Assembly (NCBI GenBank): GCA_028866785.1 | Contig: JAGWHN010000012.1 | Coordinates: 1-30,439, forward strand | Source: Microcaldota archaeon | GTDB lineage: Archaea; Micrarchaeota; Micrarchaeia; Micrarchaeales; CABMGC01 | Direction: 5' to 3' | Length of the DNA: 30,439 nt | Shown here: in pieces, positions 14,705 to 22,146 of the stretch | How positions within the stretch are numbered: the stretch's first letter is position 1 | Layout: each line of letters begins with the position of its first letter | The notes under the pieces: generated by a model | Database searches by the model: none | What the model was told of the DNA's origin: nothing | Seen by the model: only the letters and a program-made list of their open reading frames with translations | Program-made: the position numbers and the translations under genes

Positions 14705-16315
14705 ATGGATTATGCTACTATAATTAATTCGGTCCTTCAGGCTCTCTTCATCTTCCTGATTGCGCCACTGCTTGTGGGGATCATGCGAAGGGTAAAGGCC
14801 CGTTTCCAGAGCCGCATGGGAGCTCCAATCTATCAGCCATATCTGGACATACTCAAACTCTTCATGAAGGGAACTGTAGTTAGCTCCACGACCTCATGGG
14901 TTTTCATCGCTGCTCCTGTGGCGTTTTTCGCATCTGTTGCGATAGCCGCAATAATCCTTCCAATAATTTTTCCGAATAATCTAATTACTGCGGATCTGGT
15001 GCTATTCGTGTATCTTTTTGCAATAGGCCGCTTTATGACCGCGCTTGCCGCCCTTGACACCGGAAGCGCATTCGGGGGAATAGGCGCCAGCCGTGAGATG
15101 CTCTACTCCATACTACTCGAGCCGCTGCTCTTCGCCGCCATTGTTTTCTTTGCGGCATTCGCGCTGAACAGCAGCATTAGCATGTCCTCAGTTGTCTCAA
15201 CTGCTACAATTAACTGGCCAGGCGTCCTTGTCTCTCCCGCATTTTGGCTTGCGGGAATAGCGCTATTCATAGCCATACTTGCAGAAACTGGAAGGCTTCC
15301 GTTTGACAATCCTGCAACCCATTTGGAGCTTACAATGGTACACGAGGCCATGATTCTTGATTATTCGGGCCCGCTGCTTGCGCTCATAGAGTGGGCAAAC
15401 TCCGCAAAGACCGTGGTCTTCTTTGGACTGTTTGCGGCGCTGTTCCTACCATTCGGCCTTCCCCTATTTTCCTCAAACCCATTTGTTGCCGCAGGCACCT
15501 TCCTGCTGGTCGTCGTGCTGCTTGGAATACTTACCGCTTCGCTCGAGAGCCTCACTCCGAAGTGGCGTCTCTTTGAGATACCAAAGCTCCTCACATTCTC
15601 GCTGACTCTTTCTCTTATAGCATTCTTGGTCAAGATATTCGGCGGCACGCTCACAGGAGGCTTTGAGAGCGTTTTGCCTTTTGTGATGCTTGCCACCTCA
15701 CTATACTTCCTCTTCAGCGCCACCTTCAAGAGAAGGCTTGAGATATACGTCGTACAAAGCGTGGCGCTTGCGCTCATTTTCGGCACAATCGCCCTAAGCG
15801 TCGGAGACACAAGCACATACTGGAGGCTTGGCTCAACGATTCTCTTCAAGGTGATAATACTCCCATTGCTGCTAATAAGGGCCTTCGGAGCGCTGCAGAA
15901 AGATTCGAAGAACATCCTGAATGTGGATCCGATCTTTTTGGGCTCCCCTCTAAGCGTATCCAAAAGCTTAATCCTCTCTGGCTTCCTTATCGTTCTTTCC
16001 TATTCGATTACCGCGGTGCTTGGCGTCCAAAACCCACTGCTTCCAGTAGCCTTCTCCATTATACTAATCGGAGGGCTGATAATCGCCACAAAGACACACG
16101 TCATTCTTCAGGCAATGGGCTTCCTGATACTCGAGAATGGTCTTGTGCTCTTGCCAACCGCGCTTTCGCTTCAGATTCCATTTTTCGGGGAGATAGCAAC
16201 CTTGTTCGATATACTCACCCTAATGGTGGTCGCACTGGTGCTCGCTTTCAAGGTTAACGATGCAATTGGCGGTCTTGACAGCAGGAATCTGGACCAGCTG
16301 CTTGAGGAGCAATGA
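14705..16315 (+). CDS. HyfC-HyfE fusion membrane subunit
   Basis: One 536-residue frame joins two subunits that are separate in Hyf. Residues about 1-310 are HyfC/NuoH-like: an N-terminal VKARFQSRMGAPIYQPYLDI loop, the ALDTGSAFGGIGASREM region, and the acidic loop with AETGRLPFDNPATHLEL and MVHEAMILDYSGP. Residues about 320-536 are HyfE/NuoK-like, recognisable by TKTHVILQAMGFLILENG, whose Glu lies in the NuoK-like proton path. E. coli HyfC plus HyfE total almost the same length, so neither part is truncated. ATG at 14705 follows aaggga at good spacing; an in-frame TTG at 14699 is less likely. HyfD, which separates C and E in hyf operons, is absent, and its loss could have brought the two genes together. 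Confidence 0.88.
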   Translation: MDYATIINSVLQALFIFLIAPLLVGIMRRVKARFQSRMGAPIYQPYLDILKLFMKGTVVSSTTSWVFIAAPVAFFASVAIAAIILPIIFPNNLITADLVLFVYLFAIGRFMTALAALDTGSAFGGIGASREMLYSILLEPLLFAAIVFFAAFALNSSISMSSVVSTATINWPGVLVSPAFWLAGIALFIAILAETGRLPFDNPATHLELTMVHEAMILDYSGPLLALIEWANSAKTVVFFGLFAALFLPFGLPLFSSNPFVAAGTFLLVVVLLGILTASLESLTPKWRLFEIPKLLTFSLTLSLIAFLVKIFGGTLTGGFESVLPFVMLATSLYFLFSATFKRRLEIYVVQSVALALIFGTIALSVGDTSTYWRLGSTILFKVIILPLLLIRAFGALQKDSKNILNVDPIFLGSPLSVSKSLILSGFLIVLSYSITAVLGVQNPLLPVAFSIILIGGLIIATKTHVILQAMGFLILENGLVLLPTALSLQIPFFGEIATLFDILTLMVVALVLAFKVNDAIGGLDSRNLDQLLEEQ

Positions 16316-16324
16316 GATGATTAT

Positions 16325-17791
16325 ATGATTGAACTAACATTATTGATACCTGTAATCTTTGCAGTCGCAATCCTGTTCTTTCGCCGAAACCTAAGGGCGG
16401 TGGAGTCGATTGCAATTCTTGGCGCCCTGCTTTCCCTAGCCTCGCTGCTTCTTTCCGCATTTGCAAGCAACTTCTTTGGCCAGCCCGTTTCCGGATTGTT
16501 TGGCTTCCTATACATTGACTCGCTCGGGTTTCTCTTCACCTTGATTACGGTTACGATTACGCTTTTCGTGATCGTCTACTCTAGGGGATACATAAGGGAG
16601 GAGCTCAAGGAGGGCATCTTTAGCAAGGAGCAGGTTTGGAGCTACTATTCGCTGCTACTTCTTTTCCTCTCATGCATGATACTTGTCACTCTCGCATCTG
16701 ACTTCCTGACCATCTGGATTGGACTTGAGGCCACGACACTCACCTCAGTTTTCCTTATCAGCTTTTACGGCACCAAGGAATCGGTGGAGGCGGCCTGGAA
16801 ATACTTCATCATCTGCTCCCTTGGAATCACAATGGCGCTTGTCGGGCTTATGATTTTGGGATACGGGCTGCAGCAGGCAGGCCTTCCAGTGAACTTTAGC
16901 TTTGGCAATGTGCTTGCAAGCGCGCACCAAATCCCATCAATATACCTAAAGCTCGCATTTGCCTTTATCTTTGTCGGCTACGGCACGAAAATGGGGCTTG
17001 TTCCGCTTCACGAGTGGCTTCCAGATGCGCACAGCCAGGCGCCGACCCCTGTGAGTGCATTGCTATCGGGAGTGCTTCTCAGCACTGCATTTTACGCAAT
17101 CCTTCGATTCTATCCAATTCTCCTGCAAGGTTCAGATACAGGATCCTTCGGATCCCTCCTTTTCCTCACCCTCGGGTCACTTTCATTGATCCTTGCCTCG
17201 CTCAGGCTTTTCTCGCAGACAAACTACAAGCGCCTTCTCGCATATTCAAGCGTTGAGAATATGGGGATAATAGCCCTGGGCGTTGGCGTTGGAGGTCCGC
17301 TTGGACTCTTCGCATCCCTATTCCATGTTGTATCCCACTCGCTGGTCAAGCCTCTTGCATTTTTCCTTGGCGGGGTGCTTACCCAGGTCTACGGCACTAA
17401 GGAGATCTCAAAAATCACGGGAGTTTCGACGGTTATGCCTGCAATCGGCAAGATCTTCGTGCTGGTGAACATCGGGCTAACGGGCGGGATACCATTTGGT
17501 ACCTTCATTTCGGAGATAGTCTTGCTTGCAGCTGCGCTTGCAACCGGAAACTATCTTATAGTCCTTCTGCTGGTCGTTTTCACAACAATAGCTTTCGGAA
17601 CATTCCTCTTAAGGTCTTCAAGAATGGCATTTGGTCCACTTCTCCAAAAGCCTAGAAAATACCGCCCTGACTCCCTGACGCTCGCATGCGTATGGGGCCT
17701 TTTTGCGCTCGCGGTTATTTTAGGTTTGCTTGTGCCTACATTTGTTGCAGGGCTAGTAAATGCGGCGATTGCAGTGCTACTAAAGGTGTAA
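16325..17791 (+). CDS. hyfF: HyfF-like antiporter-type subunit
   Basis: A 488-residue membrane protein of the NuoN/NuoM-like family, matching HyfF in operon position and slightly shorter than the E. coli protein. Ionisable residues of the translocation path are kept: Glu135 in IGLEATTL, Lys222 in GTKMGLVPLHEWLPDAH, Lys302 in NYKRLLAYSS and Lys342 in HSLVKPLAFF. It starts nine bases after the fusion gene and ends three bases before the large-subunit gene. Together with HyfB it gives the complex two antiporter-like modules, compared with three in Hyf and one in Hyc. The function inferred is ion translocation coupled to the adjoining arm. Confidence 0.92.
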   Translation: MIELTLLIPVIFAVAILFFRRNLRAVESIAILGALLSLASLLLSAFASNFFGQPVSGLFGFLYIDSLGFLFTLITVTITLFVIVYSRGYIREELKEGIFSKEQVWSYYSLLLLFLSCMILVTLASDFLTIWIGLEATTLTSVFLISFYGTKESVEAAWKYFIICSLGITMALVGLMILGYGLQQAGLPVNFSFGNVLASAHQIPSIYLKLAFAFIFVGYGTKMGLVPLHEWLPDAHSQAPTPVSALLSGVLLSTAFYAILRFYPILLQGSDTGSFGSLLFLTLGSLSLILASLRLFSQTNYKRLLAYSSVENMGIIALGVGVGGPLGLFASLFHVVSHSLVKPLAFFLGGVLTQVYGTKEISKITGVSTVMPAIGKIFVLVNIGLTGGIPFGTFISEIVLLAAALATGNYLIVLLLVVFTTIAFGTFLLRSSRMAFGPLLQKPRKYRPDSLTLACVWGLFALAVILGLLVPTFVAGLVNAAIAVLLKV

Positions 17792-17794
17792 TCC

Positions 17795-19351
17795 ATGGAT
17801 ACTCAAACTAAAAAATTCATCGCAGAACTCTCTAAGGGCTCTATTGGCGACAAATTAAGCGTGGTTGATACTGAGTCAGCCATCTGGATTGAGACAGCTC
17901 CAAAAAATATGGAGCACCTATGCATATCCTGCATCGGCCTTAGTGGCACATTCGATTCGGGGTTTGCATATCCTCATTCTAAGGCGGGTGAATGGGCGGC
18001 CACATACCTCTTCCGCGTGCCCAAAATCGGCAAGCTAGTTGCCCTCTGGACGCATTCCCGCACGTTTTATTCTATCTCAAACTCAATCCAGGCTGCGCTT
18101 TGGGATGAGCGAAAAATGTGCGAGATGTCCGGAAGGGAATTTGTTGGGCTCCAGGACCAGCGGCCCATAGTGATCCATCCTGAAAGCGCCAAGTTCGGGA
18201 AGGGCAAGATCAGGAAAAGAAAGGCAATAGAGTACCTCTTTTCCGGAACCGGAGCCGAAGAGGAGTTCCAAATACCAGTCGGACCTGTCCATGCGGGAAT
18301 AATCGAGCCAGGCCACTTCAGGTTCCATGTAATTGGTGAAAAGATAAATAAGCTTGAGGTCCGCTTGTCCTACCTGCATAAGGGCATCGAGAGCCTCGCT
18401 CAAAACAGGGATGCTGAGTCACTCTTCCCTTTGATTGAGCAGATTTCCGGTGACGAGTCTGTTGCAAATTCCGTCGCATATGCGCAGGCAATAGAAGTCG
18501 CATCTGGGATAGAAGTGCCCTCAAGGGCAAATTCGCTTAGGCTAATTTTGCTTGAGATGGAAAGGGTCTACAATCACTTAGCTGACCTCGGGGGAATGTC
18601 CATGGATATAGGGTACTATGCCTCATCCTCTCAATTCCTTATACTAAGAGAAGAGTCAATGCGTCTAAATGAGTCCATTTTTGGCAACCGCTTCCTTAGA
18701 GGCATGATCTTGGTAGGCGGGGTCTCAAGAAACATCTCGGTCGAGAAACTACAACAATTGAAATCAGCCCTGGCCATATTCTTAAAATCCTTCTCGGACG
18801 TCGAAGCGCTTACAATGACCTCATCAACATTTTTGGACCGTGTCTTTACCACTGGAAGGGTTTTCCCACAAACCGCAATGGATCTCTCACTTGTTGGGCC
18901 AACAGCGCGAGCTTGTGGGATAAGCTGTGATTTGCGCAAGCATTTTCCTTACAGTGGATACAAGAGCATCCCAGTTGTCGAGTCTCTTGCTGACGACGGA
19001 GATGTGCTTGCACGTTTCCTAGTCAAATTCAAGGAAGTGCTTGAGTCTATAAGACTCATACGTCTAGCTGCAAGCGAAATCTCATCGGGCCCAATCTCTG
19101 CAGATGCCTCCAGAAAGATTGCTAAAGTCAAGTCAGGCGCATTTGGGATCGGAGCATGCGAGGCCTCGCGTGGAGGATGCACATTCCTTGTACAATTCGG
19201 AAAGAAGGGAAGAATTGCAAATCTTTCAATAAGAACGGCCTCATTCCGTAACTGGAGGGCCATCGAGAAGGCAGTAAAGTCAAACATAATTGCAGATTTC
19301 CCACTGATAAATAAAAGCTTCAATCTCTCCTATTCTGGAGCGGATCTGTAA
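17795..19351 (+). CDS. HyfG/HycE-like large subunit lacking all Ni-Fe cysteines
   Basis: A 518-residue NuoC-NuoD-type fusion as in HycE/HyfG. An N-terminal 30-kDa-like domain (1-130) has the ALWDERKMCEMSGREF region, followed by the 49-kDa/hydrogenase-like domain beginning GPVHAGIIEPGHF (163-175), with LSYLHKGIE at 191-199. Catalytic subunits carry two CxxC pairs binding Ni-Fe. Here the first (ERxCGxC) reads EQISGDES, with Ser218 and Glu221 in place of cysteines, and the second (DPCxxC) reads NLSYSG at 510-515, with Ser512 and Gly515. Both were checked at the nucleotide level, and the frame is intact. The protein cannot hold the Ni-Fe centre, so it is a structural or repurposed subunit, comparable to Ehr-type large subunits. 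A ggtg element precedes the ATG. Confidence 0.9.
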   Translation: MDTQTKKFIAELSKGSIGDKLSVVDTESAIWIETAPKNMEHLCISCIGLSGTFDSGFAYPHSKAGEWAATYLFRVPKIGKLVALWTHSRTFYSISNSIQAALWDERKMCEMSGREFVGLQDQRPIVIHPESAKFGKGKIRKRKAIEYLFSGTGAEEEFQIPVGPVHAGIIEPGHFRFHVIGEKINKLEVRLSYLHKGIESLAQNRDAESLFPLIEQISGDESVANSVAYAQAIEVASGIEVPSRANSLRLILLEMERVYNHLADLGGMSMDIGYYASSSQFLILREESMRLNESIFGNRFLRGMILVGGVSRNISVEKLQQLKSALAIFLKSFSDVEALTMTSSTFLDRVFTTGRVFPQTAMDLSLVGPTARACGISCDLRKHFPYSGYKSIPVVESLADDGDVLARFLVKFKEVLESIRLIRLAASEISSGPISADASRKIAKVKSGAFGIGACEASRGGCTFLVQFGKKGRIANLSIRTASFRNWRAIEKAVKSNIIADFPLINKSFNLSYSGADL

Positions 19352-19361
19352 GGTGAAAAAA

Positions 19362-19886
19362 ATGAATGAATTTGATGCATTATTGAAATATCCAAAAACC
19401 GACCGAATCTCAAAAGATTCAAAATCAAAAGTGATTAGAGAAATAGCAGAGCTTCTTGAAAAACGCCCGCTTTCTCCGTTTTCCCGTTCAATCTCAGTGC
19501 GAATGATAGATTGTGGCTCCTCAAACGATGTTGAAATTGAGGAAGGGCTTGCCAATTCTCCTCAGGTTGATTGCGAGCGCTTTGGAATACATTTTGTTGC
19601 ATCCCCACGTCATGCTGATGTCCTCCTTGTAAGCGGTCCCGTTTCAATAAATATGAAGCGCGCTCTGGAAAAGACCTATGCCGCAATGCCTCATCCCAAG
19701 GCCGTTGTTGCTGTAGGAGACGGAGCTGTCACAGACCGCATATTCTCAAAGAGCAATGTCATATACAAGAGCGGCAAAGTGGAAGATGTTGTGCCAGTTA
19801 CGATAAAAGTTCCAGGGAATCCACCAGCTCCCTACGAATTAGTCTTGGGCATACTTAAAGCTGGTATAATTCTATCAAGACAATAA
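19362..19886 (+). CDS. HyfI/NuoB-like small subunit lacking all four Fe-S cysteines
   Basis: A 174-residue homologue of HyfI/HycG/NuoB, recognisable by the fold-specific stretches VDCERFGIHFVASPRHADVLLVSGPVS, HPKAVVAVGDGA and VPGNPPAP. NuoB-type subunits bind a [4Fe-4S] cluster through CxxC, one later Cys before a Gly, and the Cys of PGCPP. Here the positions are Ser54 and Val57 (in CGSSNDVE), Gly121 and Asn153, so all four ligands are gone. Only two cysteines remain (51 and 71), neither at a ligand position. ATG at 19362 is preceded by aaggtga; an in-frame GTG at 19353 overlaps that element and is rejected. This is the last gene of the operon. No ferredoxin-like HyfH or HyfA gene accompanies it. 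Confidence 0.9.
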   Translation: MNEFDALLKYPKTDRISKDSKSKVIREIAELLEKRPLSPFSRSISVRMIDCGSSNDVEIEEGLANSPQVDCERFGIHFVASPRHADVLLVSGPVSINMKRALEKTYAAMPHPKAVVAVGDGAVTDRIFSKSNVIYKSGKVEDVVPVTIKVPGNPPAPYELVLGILKAGIILSRQ

Positions 19887-19909
19887 AAAAGAAGCATATG
19901 ATAACAAAC

Positions 19910-20830
19910 TCAACCCATTCTTGCCGTCAATTTTGTTGAGCCAAAGATTTGTGGTTTTTCGATTTCACGTATGTTTGTAGGTTTGACATTGAGTGGACTT
20001 ACATTAGACTCCCTCTGTATTGGCAAAACAATCTCCATAATCTGCGCACTTCTTTCCAAAGCTTTTGAAATATTTGCATTGCTTTCATAAGGAACAACCC
20101 AGTCTTTAACCCCCAATCTTGCAAATACTTTCAAACCCGCTATCACACAATCTTCTGGGTCTAAATTAAAGAAATATGTGAAGAATTCATTTCCATTTTT
20201 TATCTGGTCTATAACATCAATGAATTTTGCATTCAAAAACGAAACATCAACAACCCCAACATATTTCAAATTCTTATAATCTGCTTGTTTTTCTGTTTCA
20301 TCATGTCTGTGAGTATCTATCAGTTTGGTTTCTACGCTTATTCTAGATGTATCTATTCCTGTTCTTATTTGAATTTGCCTTAACAGCGCATACGCATTTT
20401 CCCTCTGCTTATCCATATGGAAATGCTCCAAATTCATGAGATTTTTTTCCCTACTGATCCCTTTGTCGACTTCAAAATTATTATACTGGTTAGTAAACTC
20501 CCTTATCTGAATATATGCTCTTTCTTTATCCATTAAACTATCAAGTACCATACCCATTGCTCCGCAATCGGAATGAGCCTCTGATACTAGCCTGCTAACT
20601 CTCGTAGTGCCATCACTTCTTAAATTCTCTCTAATGTGTCTTTCAATTGTATTTTGCGCCCCCTTTATATTCCCCGCCCCGTTTCGCATCACAATTTCAT
20701 CAGCAGTATTAGAGTGTGACTGATCGAAAAATTTGTTTAATCTTCTATCGCCACATCCTGCGCGCAAATTTATTTCTTTTTGCTTGAAAACTGCCATATC
20801 CTCATCGTTGCAAATTTCTGAAAGCAGCAT
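19910..20830 (-). CDS. Beta-carbonic-anhydrase-like zinc protein with a long C-terminal extension
   Basis: The N-terminal ~100 residues match the beta-carbonic anhydrase signature. CGDRR at 26-30 gives the CxDxR motif (Cys26, Asp28, Arg30), IVMRNGAGN at 46-54 matches the RNAGG strand, and EAHSDCGAMG gives the HxxC pair (His86, Cys89). The three zinc ligands and the Asp-Arg dyad are therefore all present. The remaining ~200 residues, including HFHMDKQRENAYAL, RHDETEKQADYKN and a hydrophobic VGVVDVSFLNAKF strand, I do not recognise. ATG at 20830 was chosen (tagga upstream, TATA-like box at 20872-20880) over TTG at 20842. The gene is visibly more A/T-rich than its neighbours and lies tail to tail, 23 nt away, with the hyf-like operon. 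Probable role: hydration of CO2 or a related zinc reaction. Confidence 0.7.
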   Translation of the reverse strand: MLLSEICNDEDMAVFKQKEINLRAGCGDRRLNKFFDQSHSNTADEIVMRNGAGNIKGAQNTIERHIRENLRSDGTTRVSRLVSEAHSDCGAMGMVLDSLMDKERAYIQIREFTNQYNNFEVDKGISREKNLMNLEHFHMDKQRENAYALLRQIQIRTGIDTSRISVETKLIDTHRHDETEKQADYKNLKYVGVVDVSFLNAKFIDVIDQIKNGNEFFTYFFNLDPEDCVIAGLKVFARLGVKDWVVPYESNANISKALERSAQIMEIVLPIQRESNVSPLNVKPTNIREIEKPQIFGSTKLTARMG

Positions 20831-20871
20831 TCCTAGAATCAACAGAACAATATGCTATTATCTCTTTCGAA

Positions 20872-20898
20872 GCTATATAAAAGAGGGTAATATTTAAA
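20872..20898. promoter_or_regulatory. Divergent TATA-like boxes between the carbonic-anhydrase-like and transglutaminase-like genes
   Basis: Leftward, ttatatagc (20872-20880 on the minus strand) precedes the ATG at 20830. Rightward, atatttaaa at 20890-20898 sits about 25 nt before the ATG at 20920, predicting a leaderless message. Confidence 0.45.
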
Positions 20899-20919
20899 CC
20901 TAACTCATCGAATGTTTCC

Positions 20920-21498
20920 ATGGAAGAAGATCAACTGCAAAAAAAGTACAATCAGATTTACCTGCAGGTGATCTTGCGCTACAAGGAGCACATCGAGCAA
21001 AACGAGAACTTAAATGTCGCGGAGCTTCCAAAACTCATAACCCCCACCGATGAAACTGTTGCGACCTCAACAAACAAGATAAAAGCCAACTTTGACAGCT
21101 ACTCCTACAACTCCAATTTCCTTGCGGCTGCAAAGTTGGCGTATGAATACGTCACAAATCATGTTTCACAGGTGAGTCTACCTATAGAGTTCTGGCTCTA
21201 TCCTGCGGACACAATAAAGTGCGAGGCGGGGGACATATTCGATAAGGCAACGCTGCTGTGCAGCATGATGATAGCGCTTGGAAATCCGTCAACTAGGGTG
21301 ATAAGCTCCGTCAAGCCAAACGAGAGAAGGTTCATTGTATACTGCGAGTTTGACAATGCACTCTTTGCGTTTGATTTGGACCGCGGGCTGATAAAATTCG
21401 AAAGTAAAGAGAAATTGATCGAAAGCCTGGTCCTAAAAGAGAACGATGACACAACGGCTTACGAGTTCAATGACAAGATGTACGCAAATCTGGACTGA
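20920..21498 (+). CDS. Transglutaminase-like fold protein, apparently without catalytic residues
   Basis: A 192-residue soluble protein. The central part, IKCEAGDIFDKATLLCSMMIALGNPSTRVI, follows the transglutaminase-like pattern in which G-D-C-x-D is followed by a helix and a strand. Here the position of the nucleophile cysteine is Ile (GDIFD), and the later strand RRFIVYCEFDNALFAFD has no histidine where the catalytic His is expected before the Asp. It may be a catalytically dead member used for binding. The assignment is tentative and rests on one motif. A TATA-like box just upstream suggests leaderless transcription. It ends immediately before the convergent 39-residue gene. Confidence 0.5.
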   Translation: MEEDQLQKKYNQIYLQVILRYKEHIEQNENLNVAELPKLITPTDETVATSTNKIKANFDSYSYNSNFLAAAKLAYEYVTNHVSQVSLPIEFWLYPADTIKCEAGDIFDKATLLCSMMIALGNPSTRVISSVKPNERRFIVYCEFDNALFAFDLDRGLIKFESKEKLIESLVLKENDDTTAYEFNDKMYANLD

Positions 21499-21618
21499 CT
21501 ACTTTCTCTTCCTGTTAGCCTTCATTTTCTTCCTTGCGGCGGTCTTTAGCCTGACTAGCTTCTTGTGCCTGTAGTTCTTTCCAACCTTCCTGTGCTTCTT
21601 TTTTACGTTTATCTGCAT
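21499..21618 (-). CDS. 39-residue highly basic protein
   Basis: A short minus-strand frame starting with ATG and ending in TAG. About half of its 39 residues are Lys or Arg, interspersed with Asn, His and a few hydrophobics, and acidic residues are absent. Such composition is typical of small ribosomal or RNA-binding proteins, but it does not match L39e, L41e or S30e as I remember them. Its stop codon abuts the stop of the transglutaminase-like gene, and it lies just downstream of the hsp20 gene on the same strand (14 nt), so it may be the last gene of the MBF1-FEN1-Hsp20 run. Reality of the gene is inferred from fit and composition. Confidence 0.5.
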   Translation of the reverse strand: MQINVKKKHRKVGKNYRHKKLVRLKTAARKKMKANRKRK

Positions 21619-21632
21619 AGAAAAACCTTATT

Positions 21633-22133
21633 TTACTCTATCTTAATGTCCGTTTGCTTATTTATCTTCTTCCCTTTGGTGAGAATTACCTCAAGCACGC
21701 CGTTTGTGTACTTTGCCCTGATGCTTCTCGAACCATTGTGCTGTGGGAGTGAGATTTGTCTGAAGTACTTTTGCGGTGAGTTCTCGTTTGCAATTATCTC
21801 AAGCTGCTGTGGGGTGTAGCTTAGTTTTATCTCTGACTTCTTTGCCCTTGGCACCTCAGCGATGATCGAAATCTGTCTTTGATTTGAAAGAACTTCAACG
21901 AGCGGCTCTATTTCTATCTCCTTGTCAGGGGCCTGAAGGGTTTTTTGCATTCCCTCCTCGCCATTCTTTATCGTGACCTCCCTGAAGGTGAACTCAGCGT
22001 TGCTTCCCTGCTCCTCAAGCCTATCGGCCAGCTCACGCACTAGCGCGTTGAACAGGTTCATCATGTTAGGATCAGATGTGAAGAAATTCTGGAGGTGGGA
22101 AAAAGGGTCCTCATCTCTTTTTTTCTTCGCCAT
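21633..22133 (-). CDS. Small heat-shock protein, Hsp20/alpha-crystallin family
   Basis: A 166-residue ATP-independent chaperone candidate. The C-terminal half forms the alpha-crystallin domain: strands around PLVEVLSNQRQISIIAEVP, then KYFRQISLP, and the diagnostic YTNGVLEVILTKG near the end. The N-terminal ~85 residues are variable, with a Lys-rich start and a helix region. The usual IxI/V motif at the C-terminus may correspond to the final DIKIE. ATG at 22133 was chosen; a GTG two codons upstream (22139) is equally plausible, since a TATA-like element at 22158-22166 inside the end of the FEN1 gene predicts transcription start near 22137. It lies downstream of fen1 in the same orientation and could also be co-transcribed with it. 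Confidence 0.85.
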   Translation of the reverse strand: MAKKKRDEDPFSHLQNFFTSDPNMMNLFNALVRELADRLEEQGSNAEFTFREVTIKNGEEGMQKTLQAPDKEIEIEPLVEVLSNQRQISIIAEVPRAKKSEIKLSYTPQQLEIIANENSPQKYFRQISLPQHNGSRSIRAKYTNGVLEVILTKGKKINKQTDIKIE

Positions 22134-22146
22134 ACGCACTCTCTTG

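Noticed and set aside
15361..15963. 200-codon minus-strand reading frame inside the hyfC-hyfE gene
   Set aside because: Shadow frame with no recognisable motif, fully opposite a well-supported membrane subunit gene.
17795..19886. A working energy-converting [NiFe] hydrogenase
   Set aside because: Operon order and folds match Hyf, but none of the four Ni-Fe cysteines nor the four small-subunit Fe-S cysteines is present, and the ferredoxin subunit is absent.
17795..19886. Sequencing error or pseudogenisation explaining the missing cysteines
   Set aside because: Eight independent ligand positions in two genes are changed by substitution while both frames and flanking motifs are intact; random error would not be so targeted.
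12694..19886. Mrp-type multisubunit Na+/H+ antiporter
   Set aside because: NuoH-, HyfE-, HyfG- and HyfI-like parts are all encoded, and Mrp-specific small subunits (MrpB, E, F, G) are not seen.
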